Made by a program: the position numbers and the translations under genes. From positions 1 through 7,357 of the forward strand of contig JAYTQQ010000216.1 in the NCBI GenBank assembly GCA_043746635.1: a stretch of DNA of 7,357 bases, written 5' to 3'. Source of the DNA: JAYTQQ01 sp043746635. Its GTDB lineage: Bacteria > Bdellovibrionota > Bdellovibrionia > Bdellovibrionales > JAMPXM01. Under the pieces are notes generated by a model, which saw only the letters and a program-made list of their open reading frames with translations, ran no database searches and was not told the origin of the DNA. Shown in pieces: positions 1-5,916 of the stretch (within the stretch, counting starts at the first letter, position 1; every line of letters begins with the position of its first letter).

Positions 1-1161
1 AATAATTTCTTCACTGGATGTAATAACAAGCGCCTCGATCACTCCTTCGAGTTCTCGAACATTACCTGGCCATTCGTACGCCTCAAGCTCTCGCTTGAGT
101 TGAGGATGAAGTTCTTTTGAGAGACCATGTTTTTTTGAATAAAATCGAGCGAAATATTCTGCAATCGGTTGTATATCATCTGGCCGTTTTGCAAGTGTCG
201 GAACAGTGATCGTAAGCTTGGCAAGCCGATAGTAGAGATCGCGCTTAAAAGTGTCGTTAGCCATCATCTCATAAATTATGGGTTTTGCGGCTGCGACAAT
301 CGTGACATCGAATTTAATTTCTTTACCGGCGGAGTCGCCAAGCCGACGACACTTCATTTCCTGAATGGTTCGTAAAAGCTTTGACTGCGCTTTGAGACTC
401 AAACAATGGAGTTCATCAAAAAAGACGACGCCGCCATTTGCCGCCTCAAACACTCCGACCTTATCTGAGTCAGCACCCGTATAGGCACCTTTTTTACAAC
501 CATAGAGCGCTGTCTCCAAAAACTGCTCTTGGCCTTCCGTAAACGCCGAACAATCCACATCAAAAAAAGGTCTGCCAGGAATCGCAAAGGACTTTGCAAT
601 AAACTCTTTTCCGGCTCCAGTTTCTCCGATGATCAAAAATAAGGAGCGAAATCGCCGGATCTTTTCAACATTTTTTACAATCGCGTGCAGCTCGCGAGAT
701 CGGCCATAGATTCCGAAGGCGCGAATATCAGATTCACGTTTCAATTCATCATCCAGACTGTCTGTGAACTCGAGTCGTGGCTTTATCTTTTTAAGTAACT
801 CGATTACCGGCCCGGTAATACTTTCGGGCTCACCACCCTTTTGAATAAAAGTGCGGCCGGCTCCGGTTTTTAACATTGAAATGCAATATTCGAGGCTATC
901 TTTACCGCTTATAAAAATAATCGCTTGATGAGGATTTTGTCGCAATATTCTTAGTGCTAGATCAGAGCCGGTGATGTCGAGGCCTTTGTATTCAAAGTCC
1001 ATCAATAGCAAATCAAAATCCATTTTTTCATAGTTGTATATCTTGATTGCCTCAGCTGGGCTTGTAGCAGTGACCACGTCAATGTTTTCACGTCGCAAAA
1101 TCTTCTTGGTATTCGCCAAATACAATTCATCGTCATCTATAACAAGAACTCGCGACCCCAT
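1..1161 (-). CDS. NtrC-family sigma-54-dependent response regulator, 3' end missing
   Basis: Two-component response regulator that would couple phosphorylation of its receiver to ATP-driven opening of sigma-54 promoters. The ATG at 1161 follows GGAGG with a 4-nt gap; 387 codons are open to the window edge. Receiver, residues 4-125: acidic pair D9-D10, likely phospho-acceptor D55 in LLLMDFEY, switch residue S85 and conserved K108. AAA+ domain, about 150-387: Walker A GETGAGKE at 179-186, the sigma-54-contacting loop as GAYTGA at 225-230 (usually GAFTGA), Walker B FFDEL with D249-E250, arginine-finger segment FKRDLYYRL at 305-313, and WPGNVREL at 364-371. Several normally conserved residues differ: T287 where Arg is usual after the DV pair, K293 in the sensor position usually held by Asn, and K306 at the first arginine-finger position. 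The C-terminal Fis-type HTH, expected about 70-90 residues further on, lies outside the window. Family assignment is very secure; the target genes are unknown. Confidence 0.96.
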   Translation of the reverse strand, partial: MGSRVLVIDDDELYLANTKKILRRENIDVVTATSPAEAIKIYNYEKMDFDLLLMDFEYKGLDITGSDLALRILRQNPHQAIIFISGKDSLEYCISMLKTGAGRTFIQKGGEPESITGPVIELLKKIKPRLEFTDSLDDELKRESDIRAFGIYGRSRELHAIVKNVEKIRRFRSLFLIIGETGAGKEFIAKSFAIPGRPFFDVDCSAFTEGQEQFLETALYGCKKGAYTGADSDKVGVFEAANGGVVFFDELHCLSLKAQSKLLRTIQEMKCRRLGDSAGKEIKFDVTIVAAAKPIIYEMMANDTFKRDLYYRLAKLTITVPTLAKRPDDIQPIAEYFARFYSKKHGLSKELHPQLKRELEAYEWPGNVRELEGVIEALVITSSEEII

Positions 1162-1187
1162 GATCCCTCCCCAGAATGACGCTTAGA

Positions 1188-1204
1188 GGCAATAGCAAGG
1201 CCAA
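1188..1204 (-). promoter_or_regulatory. candidate sigma-54 (-24/-12) promoter of the response regulator
   Basis: On the minus strand TTGGCC and TTGCC carry GG (1202-1201) and GC (1190-1189) separated by exactly 10 nt. This matches TGGCAY-N5-TTGC except for C in place of the A after TGGC and C instead of A/T after TTGC. The predicted start near 1177 would give a leader of about 16 nt that just contains the GGAGG ribosome site at 1166-1170. The placement fits, and autoregulation of a sigma-54 activator is plausible, but this rests on motif matching alone. Confidence 0.45.
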
Positions 1205-1355
1205 TTAAAAGAACCGCCGTATATCAATGCCTTCGATTTGAGAACGAATGCTAGAAAATGATGGGTAAAATTTGTAATTATATTTTCATACCATGGTGCG
1301 AAACGACCCTACTCGGGCCGCTGGCTTTTTAGCTCGAGGGTAACTCTTAGCGATT

Positions 1356-2054
1356 TCACTTTGCGAAAAGTTTCTCGATGGATGGGTTTTCGAGCGCCGG
1401 GCTTTTGATATAGACCGTAGAACTTCCAATTTGAACAAAACCGATCTTACCCCAATGACGGCAAAGATTTTTGAATGCCTCTGCCTCGTTCTTCGAAAAC
1501 TGATCATATCCCATGAGCTGAAGTTTTTCGGCTTCCTTATGGCGGTAAGGACCAAACTGCAGAGGACATGGCCTCAATGCAATATATCCACAGCCGTCTG
1601 AGAAAGATTCTATTGCACGAAGAGCAAGGATAAGTCCTAGGTTCAATCCGCGAAAGTCTTTTAAAATCTCAACTCGATCAACAATCAGCAGATCCGTACC
1701 AAAACCTGGCTCTACAATATTCTGAAGATTATCCGAAAAGTCGTCTTCATTAAAAAGATTACTGTAATAATCCGCCAATTCCGAGTCTTGGCTGTCAAAG
1801 ATCTGCCAAATGGATTCGCCTTGTTCGAGAGCTCGCGCGATTTCGATTCGATAAACAAAGATTCGGCCAACTGGGATATCAAACTTTTCCGTATTTTCGT
1901 TAAACGCTCGCAAATGCCCAGTGACCTTTGTAATAAAATCATTAAGATCGTCATCCAACAACCGACGGTGAAATGAAAATTTAATTTCAAAGTCACTGAG
2001 TTCAAGAGAGCAATCGACGTTCCGATTGACAGACTTATTCACCATCGATTTCAC
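1356..2054 (-). CDS. GNAT-like N-acyltransferase family protein
   Basis: A 232-residue protein without signal peptide or membrane segment, so probably cytoplasmic. Residues 119-166 look like the core of a GNAT fold. A hydrophobic strand (LLIVDRVEIL, 122-131) leads into RGLNLGL at 135-141, which sits where GNAT enzymes bind the acyl-CoA pyrophosphate (usual pattern Q/R-x-x-G-x-G/A). A helix follows, then a strand ending in ALRPCPLQF at 159-167. Residues 193-218, with HWGKIGF, fit the last helix and strand of the fold. N138 replaces the usual second glycine, so the match is distant. The 110-residue N-terminal part is unassigned. The GTG at 2054 is preferred: GAGG at 2059-2062 is 4 nt upstream, an in-frame stop lies just before it, and the next ATG (2045) is 13 nt from that site. 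It lies 194 bp upstream of the response regulator on the same strand; cotranscription is possible but unproven. Substrate unknown. Confidence 0.72.
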   Translation of the reverse strand: MKSMVNKSVNRNVDCSLELSDFEIKFSFHRRLLDDDLNDFITKVTGHLRAFNENTEKFDIPVGRIFVYRIEIARALEQGESIWQIFDSQDSELADYYSNLFNEDDFSDNLQNIVEPGFGTDLLIVDRVEILKDFRGLNLGLILALRAIESFSDGCGYIALRPCPLQFGPYRHKEAEKLQLMGYDQFSKNEAEAFKNLCRHWGKIGFVQIGSSTVYIKSPALENPSIEKLFAK

Positions 2055-2094
2055 GGAACCTCACAAATGACTCCATTTTAAAATTTACAGTTAA

Positions 2095-2122
2095 ATGCTA
2101 TATACAACCTTAAAACTGACAA
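2095..2122 (-). promoter_or_regulatory. candidate vegetative promoter for the GNAT-like gene
   Basis: Reading the minus strand, TTGTCA (2122-2117) and TAGCAT (2100-2095) are separated by 16 nt. They resemble a -35/-10 pair, with four of six bases of the -10 matching TATAAT. A start near 2088 would give a leader of about 34 nt before the GTG. The surroundings are AT-rich, so chance matches are easy. Confidence 0.3.
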
Positions 2123-2157
2123 TGCACGCCGCTTCAAAATTCAACTTTTGATTGATC

Positions 2158-2171
2158 GTGAGCGAGCTCAC
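2158..2171 (+). repeat. perfect inverted repeat followed by a T tract; operator or terminator-like hairpin
   Basis: GTGAGC and GCTCAC flank a central GA, forming a 14-bp near-palindrome. As RNA it would fold with five paired bases and a CGAG loop, followed by TTCGTTTTT, which resembles a small intrinsic terminator on the plus strand. No plus-strand gene precedes it, so a binding site for a dimeric regulator in the divergent region is an equally good reading. Confidence 0.4.
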
Positions 2172-2221
2172 TTCGTTTTTAATCTTAGTTCAAGAACTTC
2201 GTTGCCAACATAACTGAAATT

Positions 2222-2244
2222 AGTTACCTGATATAAAGGTAACT
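2222..2244 (+). promoter_or_regulatory. inverted repeat enclosing a TATAAA box, possible operator of the zinc-ribbon gene
   Basis: AGTTACC (2222-2228) and GGTAACT (2238-2244) are perfect 7-bp inverted arms around a 9-nt spacer. The spacer contains TATAAA at 2232-2237, a plausible -10 element for the gene starting at 2300. No convincing -35 sits 16-18 nt upstream; TTGCCA at 2202-2207 is too far. The arrangement would suit a repressor or activator site overlapping the -10. It could also be a leader hairpin. Confidence 0.35.
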
Positions 2245-2287
2245 CAGCGAAGACAAAAAAAATGCACTTGAAATTTCACACGCGTTA

Positions 2288-2299
2288 AAGGGAGTGATT
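2288..2299 (+). promoter_or_regulatory. ribosome binding site selecting a TTG start
   Basis: AAGGGAG (2288-2294) is a strong Shine-Dalgarno sequence ending 5 nt before TTG at 2300. The alternative GTG at 2294 overlaps this sequence and cannot use it at normal spacing, so TTG is the better start. Confidence 0.6.
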
Positions 2300-2515
2300 T
2301 TGAACGACTCAGCATCTAGCGATGGCAAAATTTCGATGTTGCTCAACGCACTTGGTGGAGATTTCACAAGAGTGAAGTGTTTTCAGTGTGGCGAGCTAGA
2401 CTTTCTTGTTCCATTAGACGAGGCCTTTGACGAAGTTTTCTTGGCAAACTATCATTGCGATAAATGCGATGACTTGCAAAAAGTTGTTAATCCGGGATCG
2501 GTGTCCGAGCTATGA
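2300..2515 (+). CDS. small zinc-ribbon protein of unknown function
   Basis: A 71-residue acidic protein if started at the TTG; a GTG start at 2294 would add two residues and the first ATG (2336) would remove twelve. It has two Cys-x-x-Cys knuckles: CFQC at 27-30 and CDKC at 53-56, the second preceded by His52. They are separated by 22 residues that look strand-rich (LDFLVPLDEAF). This is the usual layout of a zinc ribbon binding one Zn(II) through four cysteines. No DNA-binding or enzymatic motif is visible and there is no signal peptide. The gene is divergent from the GNAT-like gene and has its own upstream inverted repeats. Coding status is supported by the strong ribosome site and the paired cysteines; the role is unknown. 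Confidence 0.7.
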   Translation: MNDSASSDGKISMLLNALGGDFTRVKCFQCGELDFLVPLDEAFDEVFLANYHCDKCDDLQKVVNPGSVSEL

Positions 2516-2587
2516 CGATGAGCCGTGGACTGAAATTCAGTGTGATTTGAAGCATTAGGTCGGGTCCAGAAATCTGAGCTCGAAAAA

Positions 2588-2749
2588 ATGGTTTCAGTTC
2601 GCACCCGAATTGCCGTGCTAACGTTGCTTCACAAAATAGTGTTAAATGACCACCTCAGTAAGTGCAAAATGAATTCTCCCAATGAGATTGAGTTGATTTT
2701 GAGAGTACAAAAAGTTTCGAAAAATATTTTCTACGGTCAATTGCTCTGA
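2588..2749 (+). CDS. possible 53-residue hypothetical protein
   Basis: An ATG-initiated ORF of 54 codons ending in TGA, with a weak GAG element 9 nt upstream. The frame stays open upstream to 2546 and is the same frame as the zinc-ribbon gene, though separated from it by several stops. The product is basic in its first third (MVSVRTRIAVLTLLHKIVLN), with a second hydrophobic stretch, ELILRVQKVSKNIF, at 35-48. No family is recognised. It could be a small protein, a remnant of a longer gene, or chance. Confidence 0.25.
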   Translation: MVSVRTRIAVLTLLHKIVLNDHLSKCKMNSPNEIELILRVQKVSKNIFYGQLL

Positions 2750-2790
2750 TAATTGAAGCGTGATTTTCCTAAAATTCGCTAGAGATCCTA

Positions 2791-2816
2791 GACAAAATTC
2801 TCTCTCAAATTTTGTC
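2791..2816. repeat. 9-bp inverted repeat between convergent genes, possible two-way terminator
   Basis: GACAAAATT (2791-2799) and AATTTTGTC (2808-2816) are perfect inverted arms around an 8-nt CT-rich loop. It sits about 97 nt beyond the end of the ABC1-like gene and after the zinc-ribbon gene, where a bidirectional terminator would be expected. The stem is AT-rich and no T run follows on either strand, so termination is only a possibility. Confidence 0.4.
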
Positions 2817-2912
2817 TCGTAAACATCTCAATTTGGAAGCCCAAAATTACCAGCTATAAAACAAGTTTTCATTTCACAATCACGATCGCCCTCTGACTTA
2901 TTAAACGGTAGA

Positions 2913-5642
2913 TCAATCACTGTGAAAAAGAGACCGGCATTCGAGGTTCGTTGAGGATTGTGGCACCAACAAATGACGAGAAGAAGTGTCCACTTTTTCC
3001 GCGTTGAAACCAAGAAACCGATCTTTTATCGTCCCGGCAATCATTTTTGCAGTTTCTAATCGATGTCTCAGAGTCACTTCGAGCATCAACTTACCGATTG
3101 TCATGGACGATCCCGAGAGTTTCAAAAGCTGACTAAGAGCAGTGAGGCCCCTGCTGAATGAACTAATCTCTGGTTTCAATTTCACGCCCTTTGCCATCGA
3201 CCATCGAAGCCATTCACCAGCATATAAAGGGCCGTCCTTCATGTGAGCATCAATTTCAATTACAAGGTTCTTCTTTTCAATTAGATTTTCAGAAGTGTTC
3301 GAGAGCGCTAAAATATAATCAGCAATTAATAGACTTGAACCCCGGTTTGATTTGGCTACCAAACCTAATTTCATTATTACGGATCGATCTTGCGTACTCA
3401 GTGTCGCGGCCATTCCGAAGTCAAGGATGCCTACCTGTATCGTTTTTTGATCTATCCATTTGATTTTTATATTACCTTGATGCATATCCGCGTGCAGAAA
3501 TCCGTCAAAAAGCGCGACGTCTAACCATTTTTTAAGTATTTCTTCCGCGACGATGGGAGCTAGATCTGGATGTTCACTCTGAAAATTATCAAACTTTTCG
3601 CCCTCAAGCCAAATAGAGTCTATACGTTCTGAATGAGGAGCCACGAGTGTTTCAGGTACGACAAATTCAATGCGAAGTTCATTTGGGGCGATCACGGTGG
3701 AGTGATATTTTTCTTTTCCCAAAATTTGATTTCGGGAAGTTAGATCAAGATTCAGTTCATCTGTTGCCATAGTCACGATGTCGTCCACAATCGGTTTCAA
3801 CTGAGGAAAGTTGGCCCTTTGCAACACCCCATCAGAATCGATAATTTCGGCAAGCCTGACAAGCCGAGGTCGCTCAAGCTCTAGCGCTTTTTGAATGCCC
3901 TCTTTCAGGGGTCTAGAAGCAATAGTGGTTTTGTTTCCGAAAGGGTCAATGGCCTGTCCTCGATAGGTTTGGGCCATGGTTCCTACCATAGGAGACCGAT
4001 CAACTTGCAGATCGGTCCAACCTTCTGGAGGTGCCGTCAATCGTACTTCATCGATTTCCCATGGGGTTGCTAGGCCAGAATCTTCTACTTGAACAAATAT
4101 TTTCTGAAGTTCTGGCGAAAAGCCTTCACGTCGACCAAGCACTTGAAGCAATTTTTGCATGAGTGGCCCCGAGTGCAATACCATCAATTTAAATATGTCG
4201 ATAGACGAATCGAGGTCCGGGCGCTCAATCATTCCTTTCAATAAATCGGTTGCCATCTCGTCGGACATGTCGTCGTAATAGTTTTCTATTAGTATTTCAA
4301 AAAATCTTTGGTCGGCAGCTTCTTTAAATTGAATTTGGCCAGATTGAACCATCTCCTTAGCTATATTTTTGAAGCGCAGAATTTGCTCGTCAAATTTCTT
4401 TTCTATGGGCTCTATAAATCTAAGCTTGTCACTGACAGACATCTTAACGAGCCGGTTACGATCTTTATCTGCGTCCTGAATTTCTCTTGCCAATAAATCT
4501 AATACAAAGAAACTCTTAAGATGAATTTGGGTCATCTGAGGATTACGCGGTAACGGAAAAAGTCGCGCTTTTAAATCGCGTCTCGTTTGATGAGGGGCCG
4601 ATTTATTCGCCTCCCAAAGCCTGTCGAAAATTTCATTTCGTCTTTGCTCTTTCGATCCAACAAGTGTCGTAAGTGCATGGTCGGCCTGACTCAACACAAA
4701 CTGATAACGTAATAGCTTTTCAGTATCGGAAATCACGCCTTCATTTGGATAAAACTGACTATAGTAATTGTTAAACTCAAGACTTTTTCCGTTGAGAGTT
4801 CTCGCAAAAGAAAAATTTTTGCTTTTTGCTGAATTTGGATCCAAGTTGTATTCGCATTCGGCAATGATCCATTTGAGGTTAGCTTGCTCAACGCGAAAAT
4901 CCCGTTCATAATCAAAAAGGTCTTTGTAGAGCTCATAGTTTTCAAAAATCAAATGTTCCATGACATCTCGACTCACAACATGGATTGGAACTTCAAAGTC
5001 AAAGGTCCTGAGCTTTTCCAGATATGTTTTAAACTTCCTCAAAATCGAAATGGTCTGAATTTCAAGTAAAATTCTTGGTTTGATCGCGAGTTCCTTTTGA
5101 AACCTTATTTCATCTCGCATACGTGCGTATGGGCTTTCAAAGAGTTTAAATAGTTTTGAGACATCGTCCGCGCCCATTCCTAGGCTAACAGGATCGTGAC
5201 GTGGCCCAAAGGGATTCTGGCTGGTCAATCGATTCGGTTGACTATAATACTTGTTGATTTCAAGAATTGCAGAATCAAAGCTTTGTATTTTTTCAGCCTC
5301 CGACTGATTCTTTGAAGCTAGCATTTTCTTTAAAAAATAAACTTGAATAACGGCATAGTCATACATTTCAGGTAGTTGCTTATAATAGCGATCAGTTACC
5401 TCTCCGATGTCATCGAAATACAATTTTCCGGTTAAGCTTCGACGAAATTTGATTTTTTCGGCAGCTGTCGCATCTCCCGTTGCCGCCTGTTCTTCTTGAA
5501 GAGTCAGCTCACCAATTAAATTTTGATCCTCATATCGTTGAAATCGAAATTGAGGATCATTTGTAGACGCGTGGCTTGTTAGGGCCCAGGCAAACAAACT
5601 GCATACTAAAAGGCTTTTTATAAATCGAAAAATGGGCCTCAC
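2913..5642 (-). CDS. exported protein with a divergent ABC1/UbiB (ADCK) kinase-like domain
   Basis: A 909-residue protein with a Sec signal peptide: basic start RPIFRFIK, hydrophobic 11-22, likely cleavage after the SHA ending at residue 25. The mature protein should therefore be periplasmic or released. Residues 26 to about 480 are helical in appearance, charged and unassigned. Residues about 485-780 follow the ABC1/UbiB order: KLLQ at 497-500 in place of the family KxGQ, MVGTMAQTY at 552-560 in place of the alanine-rich nucleotide loop, a hinge-like DSIWLEGEKFDN at 675-686, catalytic loop GFLHADMHQGN at 714-724, and DFG at 741-743. The usual beta-3 lysine is absent (ATP-side segment TTIASRP, 572-578), and the helix-C glutamate is T635 in the segment ELNLDLTSRN. 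UbiB-type proteins are normally cytoplasmic or inner-membrane-bound and support ubiquinone synthesis; that role is unlikely here. No C-terminal membrane helices are seen. The GTG start is fixed by AAAGG 5 nt upstream, an in-frame stop just before it, and the need to include the signal peptide. Confidence 0.88.
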   Translation of the reverse strand: MRPIFRFIKSLLVCSLFAWALTSHASTNDPQFRFQRYEDQNLIGELTLQEEQAATGDATAAEKIKFRRSLTGKLYFDDIGEVTDRYYKQLPEMYDYAVIQVYFLKKMLASKNQSEAEKIQSFDSAILEINKYYSQPNRLTSQNPFGPRHDPVSLGMGADDVSKLFKLFESPYARMRDEIRFQKELAIKPRILLEIQTISILRKFKTYLEKLRTFDFEVPIHVVSRDVMEHLIFENYELYKDLFDYERDFRVEQANLKWIIAECEYNLDPNSAKSKNFSFARTLNGKSLEFNNYYSQFYPNEGVISDTEKLLRYQFVLSQADHALTTLVGSKEQRRNEIFDRLWEANKSAPHQTRRDLKARLFPLPRNPQMTQIHLKSFFVLDLLAREIQDADKDRNRLVKMSVSDKLRFIEPIEKKFDEQILRFKNIAKEMVQSGQIQFKEAADQRFFEILIENYYDDMSDEMATDLLKGMIERPDLDSSIDIFKLMVLHSGPLMQKLLQVLGRREGFSPELQKIFVQVEDSGLATPWEIDEVRLTAPPEGWTDLQVDRSPMVGTMAQTYRGQAIDPFGNKTTIASRPLKEGIQKALELERPRLVRLAEIIDSDGVLQRANFPQLKPIVDDIVTMATDELNLDLTSRNQILGKEKYHSTVIAPNELRIEFVVPETLVAPHSERIDSIWLEGEKFDNFQSEHPDLAPIVAEEILKKWLDVALFDGFLHADMHQGNIKIKWIDQKTIQVGILDFGMAATLSTQDRSVIMKLGLVAKSNRGSSLLIADYILALSNTSENLIEKKNLVIEIDAHMKDGPLYAGEWLRWSMAKGVKLKPEISSFSRGLTALSQLLKLSGSSMTIGKLMLEVTLRHRLETAKMIAGTIKDRFLGFNAEKVDTSSRHLLVPQSSTNLECRSLFHSD

Positions 5643-5647
5643 TGAAA

Positions 5648-5652
5648 CCTTT
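5648..5652 (-). promoter_or_regulatory. ribosome binding site fixing a GTG start
   Basis: Minus-strand AAAGG lies 5 nt before GTG at 5642. An in-frame TGA occurs four codons upstream of the GTG and the next in-frame Met is residue 93, so only this start yields the signal peptide. Confidence 0.6.
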
Positions 5653-5703
5653 CAATATGCGGCTCTTAAGTCTGTCGCAAGCGCAATATAAAGTAATAGA
5701 TGA

Positions 5704-5719
5704 TGCTAATATCATGCCG
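5704..5719 (-). promoter_or_regulatory. weak sigma-54-like element upstream of the ABC1-like gene
   Basis: On the minus strand CGGCATGATATTAGCA has GG (5718-5717) and GC (5706-5705) at the required 10-nt spacing, and matches the consensus except for C in place of T before GG and A in the TTGC block. The predicted start near 5693 leaves a leader of about 50 nt. A bare GG-N10-GC is expected about twice by chance in a region this size on two strands, so the support is limited. Confidence 0.25.
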
Positions 5720-5818
5720 ACTTAAGTGGTCTTTTGTATTGATGGAATTGATTTAAGTACGAATTGAGGCAAGTAGAGTGGCTAACAATTATTGGCTACT
5801 AACACTTTCAAGTTCCTG

Positions 5819-5835
5819 TTGGCTATTTTATAGCT
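5819..5835 (+). promoter_or_regulatory. weak sigma-54-like element upstream of the exported nucleotidyltransferase-like gene
   Basis: TTGGCTATTTTATAGCT carries GG (5821-5822) and GC (5833-5834) at the correct spacing, with TTGGC intact but the following bases and the TTGC block imperfect. The same bases form a small hairpin, GCTAT-TTT-ATAGC followed by TTTT, so another reading is possible. The element is 83 nt before the ATG. Confidence 0.22.
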
Positions 5836-5916
5836 TTTGAAGGCGCGATTTTGGGTATGAAATTCGCTAATTAAAGAAGGAATAGTATTAAAACATGTGA
5901 GGCAATTAATTTTCCT

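Larger units (their letters stand above)
2516..2912. other. 397-bp region between convergent genes, mostly non-coding
   Basis: It lies between the zinc-ribbon stop and the stop of the ABC1-like gene, which converge on it. It holds one doubtful short ORF (2588-2749), a small palindrome ACTGAA-A-TTCAGT at 2529-2541, and the 9-bp inverted repeat at 2791-2816. No tRNA, known RNA family or classic U-tract terminator was recognised on either strand. Confidence 0.5.

Noticed and set aside
1305..1345. Possible terminator after the GNAT-like gene (arms GGCCC and GGGTC on the minus strand, with a wider CCCTCG/CGAG pairing)
   Set aside because: The stem is short with a G-U pair or bulge and is followed only by GTTTCG, so it is not a convincing intrinsic terminator.
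1339..1346. GGTAACTC here and again at 2238-2245
   Set aside because: The 8-bp match is not part of an inverted repeat at 1339 and lies just past a gene end; coincidence is likely.
1286..1555. Minus-strand ORF of 89 codons
   Set aside because: It overlaps the GNAT-like gene in another frame and encodes a basic low-information protein without domain features.
2529..2541. Palindrome ACTGAA-A-TTCAGT just after the zinc-ribbon gene
   Set aside because: As RNA it would have a stem of only four to five pairs and no T tract, so it was not called a terminator.
2828..3013. Minus-strand ORF of 61 codons overlapping the end of the ABC1-like gene
   Set aside because: It is in another frame, has no ribosome site, and reading the ABC1-like gene through to its own stop at 2913 shows no sign of a frameshift; most likely a shadow.
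5666..5758. TTAAGT repeated at 5666, 5722 and 5753
   Set aside because: The hexamer is AT-rich and irregularly spaced; expected by chance in this region.
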